Below, piece by piece: positions 1 through 4,477 of a stretch of 9,660 nucleotides of DNA. Within the stretch, counting starts at the first letter, position 1, and every line of letters begins with the position of its first letter. The stretch is from DASPTB01 sp035623615. GTDB taxonomy: Bacteria > Actinomycetota > UBA4738. The notes under the pieces were generated by a model. That model did no database searches, was not told the origin of the DNA, and worked only from the letters and a program-made list of their open reading frames with translations. Both the position numbers and the translations under genes were made by a program. The stretch is from the NCBI GenBank assembly GCA_035623615.1, contig DASPTB010000031.1, positions 1 to 9,660 on the forward strand, read 5' to 3'.

Positions 1-53
1 ACCGGCACTTCGGCGAACGCGTGGTCGTCAGCGGATGGCTTCGCCGCCGGTGA
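1..53 (+). CDS. possible 3' end of a plus-strand gene (partial)
   Basis: In plus frame 3 the first bases read RHFGERVVVSGWLRRR and then stop at TGA 51-53. The alternation of hydrophobic and basic residues looks like a real protein tail, and the following 64-1545 gene would converge on it with a gap of about 10 bases. The fragment is too short to assign to any family. A second plus-strand frame stays open to TAG at 65-67 and gives a less protein-like tail. The call is tentative and could simply be an open frame in GC-rich DNA. Confidence 0.25.
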   Translation, partial: RHFGERVVVSGWLRRR

Positions 54-63
54 AGAACGACCG

Positions 64-1545
64 CTAGGCCGCACGCTCGCCGGCGGGGCGCCCGGCGCCC
101 GGCTCGTCGGCGGGCTTCGAGACGACGTGGAACCGCCGCTCCGGAGCGACCAGGCTGTACACGACCGCGCACGCCTCGATCACGGCGAAGACGGGGATGA
201 GCACGGCCTGCGCGACGAAGAGCACCGCGCGCTGGGCGAACCCGAGCGATCGATTGCCGCCGAGGCTCACCCACAACCCGAGGAGGTAGTTCGTCAGATA
301 CACCGAGAAGATGAGGTCGCCGATGAGCCCGAGTGCCCACGGGATCTCCACCCCGCTCACGATGTGCAGGAGCGAGTAGGCGAATCCGGTCCACCCCACC
401 GTCCAGAGGAACATCGCGAGCGCGAGCGAGTGGCGGTAGCGGGCGGGCACGTCGGTCTTGCGCGCCGCCCACCACATTCCCGTGAACCAGCGCCGTCGCT
501 GCCGCACGAAGTCCCGGAAGTGCCGCGGCGACTGCTCCACGACCGTTCCCTCGACCCACCGAAACCGGTTGCCGGCCGCCATCTGGTGCAACGCCCACGT
601 CGTGTCCTCGGTCGTGCACGCCTCCGGGGGGAAGTCGAACCCCACCTGGCGCTCGATGTTCGAGCGCACCAACAGGAACGAGCCGTGCATGCCGAACAGG
701 ATCGAGTGCAGTCGGTACTGCAGATAGAAGCGCCCCATGTCGTCCCCCACCCGGATCGAATCGGCCATCGTGTACAGCGGGTTCTTGTTGATGTCTCGCT
801 GGTACGTGATCAGGCCCTGGCCGATCCGGTGAAGCCCGGTCCGCTCCTCCTCCATCACCGCGTCGCGGATGCCCACGATCAGCTCCTGCGTCGTGTGCGA
901 TTCCTCGTCGAGGTGCAGGACCCACGTGCTCTCCGTCGCGGGGGACACGAGGATCGCGTAGTGGAGCGCGCGTGCCTTGTGCGTGGCGCCTTTGGGCGTC
1001 TGGTAGTCGGGCGGAACGACGATCGCCCTGACCGCGGGGTCGTCCGGCAGCCCCGGCACCGGCTCGTCGCTCACCACCTCGACGGCGAACGGGAACAGCG
1101 GTCGGCGCTGCATGGCCTCGAGGACCGACCAGACCGTCGCCCGGACGATGTTCGGCTGGTCCCCGCGCGTCACGATGCGAAAGAAGACCTCGTGCGGCAT
1201 CGCGGGACCCGCGTCCTCGCGCCGTGCCATCTCGGTGGACGGTGTGTGTCGCCGGAAGAGCATCCAGCCACCGATGTCGGCGATGGCCCAGGGAGCGATG
1301 GCCGCCCAGAGCACGGCGCCCCACTGGACGACGTGGTCGAGGGGGTCGTGCGCGGGATGGCCGCCGTGGGGCCAGACGAGGTGCTTCAGGTGACGGATGA
1401 GCAGGAAGCTGCCGACGAGGAGCGCGAGGATGCCCAATCGGAAGCCCATGTTGCGTGCCCACATCCACGCGCGGGAGGCGCGGGAGAGGTGACTGGGGGC
1501 TTCGCTCGAAGATGGCGTGCTGGTATCGGGTTCTGGCACGTTCAC
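64..1545 (-). CDS. membrane family-2 glycosyltransferase, egghead/cellulose-synthase-like
   Basis: This is a predicted processive-type inverting glycosyltransferase of the inner membrane, 493 aa. Hydrophobic helices lie near residues 35-52 and 72-92. A cytoplasmic GT-A domain follows at about 115-365, and further helices lie near 372-395, 402-425 and 440-468. Visible catalytic motifs are SDEP (159-162), the metal/nucleotide-sugar motif HLDEE (211-215), the general-base motif TTED (311-314) and QRRRW (349-353). The HLDEE, TED, VEQSP and RQRRRW combination is typical of the egghead (beta-1,4-mannosyltransferase) branch of GT2. The donor sugar and acceptor cannot be read from the sequence; a cell-surface glycan or glycolipid role is inferred. 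The start is a GTG at 1545 without a clear SD; a second GTG two codons in is equally possible. A CTAGTA block at 1577-1582 (TACTAG on the coding strand) could be a -10 box, but no good -35 accompanies it. The gene follows the small membrane protein at 1645-1908 by 99 bases on the same strand. Confidence 0.85.
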   Translation of the reverse strand: MNVPEPDTSTPSSSEAPSHLSRASRAWMWARNMGFRLGILALLVGSFLLIRHLKHLVWPHGGHPAHDPLDHVVQWGAVLWAAIAPWAIADIGGWMLFRRHTPSTEMARREDAGPAMPHEVFFRIVTRGDQPNIVRATVWSVLEAMQRRPLFPFAVEVVSDEPVPGLPDDPAVRAIVVPPDYQTPKGATHKARALHYAILVSPATESTWVLHLDEESHTTQELIVGIRDAVMEEERTGLHRIGQGLITYQRDINKNPLYTMADSIRVGDDMGRFYLQYRLHSILFGMHGSFLLVRSNIERQVGFDFPPEACTTEDTTWALHQMAAGNRFRWVEGTVVEQSPRHFRDFVRQRRRWFTGMWWAARKTDVPARYRHSLALAMFLWTVGWTGFAYSLLHIVSGVEIPWALGLIGDLIFSVYLTNYLLGLWVSLGGNRSLGFAQRAVLFVAQAVLIPVFAVIEACAVVYSLVAPERRFHVVSKPADEPGAGRPAGERAA

Positions 1546-1625
1546 TTGGGGATCGGTCGATGTGCGGCGCGGGCTCCTAGTAGGTGTCGGGATGTGCGCC
1601 GCCGAACTTGAACGAACCTTGACAA

Positions 1626-1649
1626 ACCCAGGTCAGAACCCCTGTCAGA
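1626..1649. repeat. tandem 12-bp direct repeat
   Basis: Two adjacent 12-mers, ACCCAGGTCAGA (1626-1637) and ACCCCTGTCAGA (1638-1649), match at 10 of 12 positions. They cover the stop codon of the small membrane protein gene (1645-1647) and lie about 80 bases upstream of the glycosyltransferase start. They could be a regulatory site or simply chance. No matching copy was noticed elsewhere in the window. Confidence 0.4.
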
Positions 1650-1908
1650 CGGCGCGAGCGCCGCGCGCCGGGTCCTTCGCCGGGTCGACCGCCCCAAGGG
1701 CAACGGCGAGTGAGATGGCGGCGCCGAGGCTCCCGGCGGCCCCCAGCCAGTGCAGGTGGGTCAGCGAACCGATGATCGACGCGTACGGCCAAGCCATGAG
1801 CCCGCCGATCGCGCCGCCGCCCAGTCGCCCTGCCAGCCGGCGCCCGTCGGGCCGCCCCGTTCCTCTCGCACTCTCGCCACCCGGCGCGAGCGTCACCGCT
1901 TGCTGCAC
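1645..1908 (-). CDS. small hypothetical membrane protein
   Basis: I do not recognise a family. The protein is 87 aa from the GTG at 1908. It has a polar, Gly/Arg-rich N-terminus of about 25 residues and two hydrophobic segments: a Gly-rich one (GGGAIGGLMAWPYASIIG) and a second around WLGAAGSLGAAISLAVAL. A short tail, DPAKDPARGARAV, follows. The start was chosen because GAGGAAGG lies 6 bases upstream on the minus strand. The longer version from GTG 1935 has no SD. The codons are strongly GC-biased at the third position, as in the neighbours, which supports coding. The gene is read away from the nickel permease and towards the glycosyltransferase, and may share a transcript with the latter. Its function is unknown. 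Confidence 0.55.
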   Translation of the reverse strand: MQQAVTLAPGGESARGTGRPDGRRLAGRLGGGAIGGLMAWPYASIIGSLTHLHWLGAAGSLGAAISLAVALGAVDPAKDPARGARAV

Positions 1909-2058
1909 CGTTCCGCCTTCCTCTTGCGATTCCACTGTCTAGGTCGGCGCCGCGCGTCAAGCGGGCTTGCGCGATCGGCTCAAGATTCGTCAGGAGAAGG
2001 TCAACCCTTGGTTCGTTCCATCAGGTGTGCGGCCCCGTTCACCAGCAACGACGCTCAG

Positions 2059-2088
2059 TTGCAAGATCTTGCAGGAGGCGCGTATCCT
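2059..2088 (+). promoter_or_regulatory. candidate promoter with overlapping Nur-like nickel operator
   Basis: TGCAAGATCTTGCA at 2060-2073 is a perfect 14-bp palindrome. With the base before it, it reads TTGCAA-GATC-TTGCAG. The Streptomyces nickel regulator Nur is known to bind tTGCaa-N5-ttGCAA, so this site has the same half-sites with one base less between them. TTGCAA (2059-2064) can also act as a -35 box, with an 18-base spacer to TATCCT (2083-2088) as the -10. Transcription would then begin near 2095, about 35 bases before the permease ATG. Binding over the -35 would repress. The palindrome is certain; the promoter and the regulator identity are inference. Confidence 0.5.
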
Positions 2089-2129
2089 CGGTTGGTCGGA
2101 AGCACCCTGGGGAGGGGAGAGGTCACAGC

Positions 2130-3251
2130 ATGGCGACGGTGGCGGGAGCACCCACGCAGGTTGGCAGGTGGTCCTTTACCCGCCGTGAGGTGGGCAAGCT
2201 CGGCGGCATGTACGGCTTCATCCTGCTCCTGAACGTCCTCGGCTGGGGCTTCTTCCTCCACTACCACAACGACTTCGGGATCGCCTATGCGGGCGCCGGC
2301 GCGCTCGCGTTCACGTTCGGCCTCCGCCACGCGTTCGACGCGGACCACATCTCCGCGATCGACGACACCACCCGGTACCTCATGCAGCAGGGCAAGACGC
2401 CCCTCGGCGTGGGGTTCTTCTTCTCCCTGGGTCATTCGACGATCGTCTTCGCGCTGTCGGTGGCCATCGCCTTTGCGGCACAGGCAGTCCAGAAGCACAT
2501 CCACACCTGGCACACGGTGGGGAGCGTGGTGGGCGCGACGGTGTCGGGGACGTTCCTGTGGATCGTCGGGATCCTGAACCTGATCGTGCTGATCGGCATC
2601 GTCAAGGTCTGGCGCGAGATGAAGGAAGGGAGGTACCGGAGCGAGGACCTGGAGGAGCTCCTGCTGCAACGCGGGTTCATGAACCGCCTGCTGGGCAAGC
2701 GCTTCCGCAACTTCGTCAAGAATTCGTGGCAGATGTACCCGGTCGGCGTCCTGTTCGGCCTCGGGTTCGACACCGCGAGCGAGGTCGGCCTGCTCGCCAT
2801 CACCGCGACCGCCGCGACGGCGACGGCCGGAGCGCATGGCGGTCACATTCCTGTCATGGCCATCATCTGCCTGCCGATCCTGTTCGCGGCCGCGATGTGC
2901 CTGATGGACACCAGCGACGGCGTGTTCATGACCCGGGCCTACGGCTGGGCCTTCACGAGCCCGCTGCGCAAGATCTACTACAACATGACGACGACCGGGC
3001 TCTCGGTTTTCGTCGCGCTCGCGATCGGCACCGTTGAGTACCTGCAGGTGCTCAGCTCTCAGCTGAAGATCGACTCACCCTTCTTCAACTGGCTGCAGAA
3101 TCTCGACTTCGAGACGCTCGGGTACTTCATCGTGGCGACGTTCGTCCTCTGCTGGGTCGGGTCGGTCGCATGGTTCAAGTTCCGCCGGATCGAGGAACGC
3201 TGGAGCGGCATGCTACGGGACGACGCTCCCCCCGAGCCGGCCGACCGCTGA
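2130..3251 (+). CDS. nickel/cobalt permease, NiCoT (HoxN/HupN/NixA) family
   Basis: This is a high-affinity uptake permease for Ni2+ and/or Co2+ in the cytoplasmic membrane, 373 aa, with the family's usual length and multi-helix layout. The family signatures are all visible: RHAFDADHI at 66-74 (the His/Asp metal motif of helix II), FSLGHSTIVF at about 98-107, LGFDTASEVGLL at 211-222 and MDTSDGVFM at 259-267. A charged cytoplasmic loop lies at about 160-200. The ATG at 2130 was chosen because GGAGGGGAGAGG sits 7 bases upstream; the in-frame GTG at 2025 would add 35 Arg-rich residues lacking family character and would run across the promoter. No urease, hydrogenase, Ni-SOD or cobalamin gene is in the window, so the metal user is unknown. 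Ni versus Co preference cannot be read here, although the Nur-like site upstream favours nickel. It converges on the lipoprotein gene with a 39-base gap. Confidence 0.93.
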   Translation: MATVAGAPTQVGRWSFTRREVGKLGGMYGFILLLNVLGWGFFLHYHNDFGIAYAGAGALAFTFGLRHAFDADHISAIDDTTRYLMQQGKTPLGVGFFFSLGHSTIVFALSVAIAFAAQAVQKHIHTWHTVGSVVGATVSGTFLWIVGILNLIVLIGIVKVWREMKEGRYRSEDLEELLLQRGFMNRLLGKRFRNFVKNSWQMYPVGVLFGLGFDTASEVGLLAITATAATATAGAHGGHIPVMAIICLPILFAAAMCLMDTSDGVFMTRAYGWAFTSPLRKIYYNMTTTGLSVFVALAIGTVEYLQVLSSQLKIDSPFFNWLQNLDFETLGYFIVATFVLCWVGSVAWFKFRRIEERWSGMLRDDAPPEPADR

Positions 3252-3266
3252 GCACTCCGGGCCGTC

Positions 3267-3282
3267 CCGCCGTCCCGGGCGG
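3267..3282. terminator. possible weak hairpin between convergent genes
   Basis: CCGCC (3267-3271) can pair with GGCGG (3278-3282) across a 6-base loop in the 39-base gap between the permease stop and the lipoprotein stop. The stem is short and no T-tract follows in either direction, so termination here is only a possibility. Confidence 0.25.
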
Positions 3283-3290
3283 TCAAGAAG

Positions 3291-4178
3291 CTAGCCGAGG
3301 CGCTCGCGGAAGGTGCGGAGCGCGCGCTCGAACTCCTGGATCCGGTCGGTCAGAGGACCGGCGGGCGTGCCCGGCCCGGCCTGGGCATGCGACCGCAGGG
3401 AGGTGCGGAGGATCGAGAGCGACGAGCCGAGGTCGGTAACGATCTGGGTGGTCTGGGGATCCGGGCTCCCCGTTTCGATCTCGTGCAGCTCCGTGGACAG
3501 CGCGTCCGCTCGCCGGTCGAGGTCGCTCCAGCGCTGCACCCATTCCTGATCGCTGCCGACGGGGGGGCTCGATGTCTCGAGCGTGAGCGCGTCCACCAAG
3601 CCTGCTCCCTGCGCGTAGGCGTGCAGGGAGCGGGTTCGCCAATCCGTCCGCTCCGCTCCGCGCCGTCCGCTCGAGCGCGCGATGAGGGCGACCAGGAGGA
3701 TCACGACCAGGGCGCCCAGAATGACCCACACCCAGGGAAACGACGAGCTCTCGCTCGCGGTGGGGGAGGCGGTCGGGCTCGGAGTGGGAGAGGTCTGCTG
3801 GACGATCGTGGTGACGATCGTGGGGATGATGGTGACGCCGCCGCCACCGGTCGTCGGGGGCTGCGTCGTCGGCGGGCTCGTGGGGGCTTCGGTCGTCGGG
3901 CTGTCGGTGGAAGCGTCGGCGCTGGCGTCGCCTCCGCCGCCGATGCCGCTTCCGCCTCCGCCGCCGATGCCGCCGCTCCCGTTCCCGCCTCCGCTGCCGA
4001 TGCCGCTCCCGCCGCCCGCATCCGCCGTAGGCTGCGCCACGGTCGGCCGTGCCGAGAGGCTCGGGAGCGACGACTTGATCGCGTTCCCGACCTGCCCGCC
4101 GCAGGCGGACGCCAGGACGGCGAGCCAGATGCCCACCAGCAGGAGACAGGTGCGATACGGCCGGTTCCTCGTGTTCAC
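3291..4178 (-). CDS. secreted/lipoprotein-like single-pass membrane protein with cytoplasmic helical domain
   Basis: No named family was recognised. The protein is 295 aa. Residues 10-25 form a signal-peptide core ending in LASAC, with Cys26 a possible lipidation site (the -3 residue is Ala, so the lipobox is imperfect). Next come a Gly/Ser-rich stretch (55-83), a Thr/Pro/Ser-rich linker (90-145), a strong membrane helix FPWVWVILGALVVILLVALI (147-166), a basic stop-transfer segment (RSSGRRG) and a cytoplasmic, mostly helical domain (about 178-295) containing WRTRSLHAYAQGAGLVDAL. The outside would carry a flexible stalk and the inside a small helical domain. The start is GTG 4178, with TTGGAG 6 bases upstream; the longer frame running back to 4574 overlaps the divergent gene and lacks support. 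Its position opposite a MalT-like regulator suggests co-regulation or signal transfer, which is inference. Confidence 0.7.
   Translation of the reverse strand: MNTRNRPYRTCLLLVGIWLAVLASACGGQVGNAIKSSLPSLSARPTVAQPTADAGGGSGIGSGGGNGSGGIGGGGGSGIGGGGDASADASTDSPTTEAPTSPPTTQPPTTGGGGVTIIPTIVTTIVQQTSPTPSPTASPTASESSSFPWVWVILGALVVILLVALIARSSGRRGAERTDWRTRSLHAYAQGAGLVDALTLETSSPPVGSDQEWVQRWSDLDRRADALSTELHEIETGSPDPQTTQIVTDLGSSLSILRTSLRSHAQAGPGTPAGPLTDRIQEFERALRTFRERLG
3928..4018. repeat. imperfect Gly/Ser-coding low-complexity repeat
   Basis: The plus strand shows recurring units of the form CCGATGCCGCTCCCGCC in degenerate copies. They encode the (G/S)GIGGGG-type stretch of the lipoprotein stalk on the minus strand. 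Such tracts are prone to length change by replication slippage. Confidence 0.6.
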
Positions 4179-4201
4179 ATGTAACTCCAAGGTGACAGGT
4201 T

Positions 4202-4248
4202 CGGCCTCGATGGGCCGGACATCCCCGTGAAGGATGTCGTGACGGCCC
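4202..4248 (-). promoter_or_regulatory. structured leader / candidate cis-regulatory RNA upstream of the lipoprotein gene
   Basis: GGGCCG (4212-4217) pairs with CGGCCC (4243-4248), and directly inside it GACATCC (4218-4224) pairs with GGATGTC (4232-4238) around a 7-base loop. This gives 13 base pairs interrupted only by a 4-base bulge (4239-4242). The GGCCG at 4213-4217 can instead pair with CGGCC at 4202-4206, so two folds compete. On the minus strand the second fold lies about 24 bases before the lipoprotein start. The pairing is seen directly. Whether it works as RNA or as protein-binding DNA is not known; no poly-T follows, so a simple terminator is unlikely. Confidence 0.4.
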
Positions 4249-4275
4249 GGGTCTTTCATCCTCCGATTCGGATGA
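4218..4275. promoter_or_regulatory. two CATCC/GGATG dyads, MalT-box-like
   Basis: Dyad 1 is GACATCC-N7-GGATGTC (4218-4238). Dyad 2 is TCATCC-N8-GGATGA (4256-4275), which also contains TCCGA-T-TCGGA. The dyads are spaced 37-38 bases apart. E. coli MalT is known to bind boxes with the core GGA(T/G)GA. Dyad 2 offers an exact GGATGA on each strand and dyad 1 offers GGATGT on each strand. The site lies between the divergent lipoprotein gene and a MalT-like regulator gene, the usual place for an autoregulatory operator. The assignment is inference from motif and position. Confidence 0.45.
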
Positions 4276-4405
4276 TTGGGTCGGCTTTGCCGAAGCAACC
4301 GAGTGCGTGATTGAATGAGCAAGCTTCCCTTATGGACGTGGGGACCGCGGAACGAGCCGGTTTCCGTGCCCCGCCCGCCTTTCCCATTCCAGGGGAGCCA
4401 CATCG

Positions 4406-4477
4406 ATGAGAGGGGGTTTCGGCGTGGCATTCCCTCGGGTCCTGAGGTCCGCGGGAGCGTCGCCGACGAAGCGATGA
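4406..4477 (+). CDS. 23-codon leader ORF coupled to the LuxR regulator
   Basis: An ATG at 4406, with AGGGGAG (4391-4397) 8 bases upstream, opens a frame beginning MRGGFGVAFPR and ending GASPTKR, stopping at TGA 4475-4477. That stop overlaps the ATG of the regulator (4474-4476) in an ATGA arrangement. The regulator start itself has only a poor SD, so ribosomes finishing the leader could re-initiate on it. The peptide has no run of one amino acid of the attenuation type. It could be a chance ORF, but the SD together with the exact stop/start overlap argues for use. Confidence 0.45.
   Translation: MRGGFGVAFPRVLRSAGASPTKR

Noticed and set aside
127..1611. Long plus-strand open frame of 494 codons
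   Set aside because: It is antisense to the glycosyltransferase, rich in Arg/His/Pro/Glu without domains, and has no SD; it is a shadow of GC-rich codons.
1577..1960. Alternative minus-strand frame of 127 codons overlapping the small membrane protein
   Set aside because: It is Arg/Gly/Ala-rich without hydrophobic segments or an SD; the competing frame has an SD and two membrane segments.
1936..1960. Minus-strand promoter TTGACG with TAGACA before the small membrane protein
   Set aside because: The two boxes are only 13 bases apart, too close for a normal sigma-70-type promoter.
2025..2129. Extended start of the nickel permease at GTG 2025
   Set aside because: The added residues are Arg-rich and would cover the palindrome and promoter; ATG 2130 has a strong SD.
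2047..2129. NiCo-type riboswitch in the permease leader
   Set aside because: The likely 5' untranslated region is only about 35 bases and I could not recognise a multi-helix NiCo aptamer.
3928..4018. CRISPR-like or tandem repeat array
   Set aside because: The units are short, degenerate and coding (Gly/Ser stalk), with no spacers.
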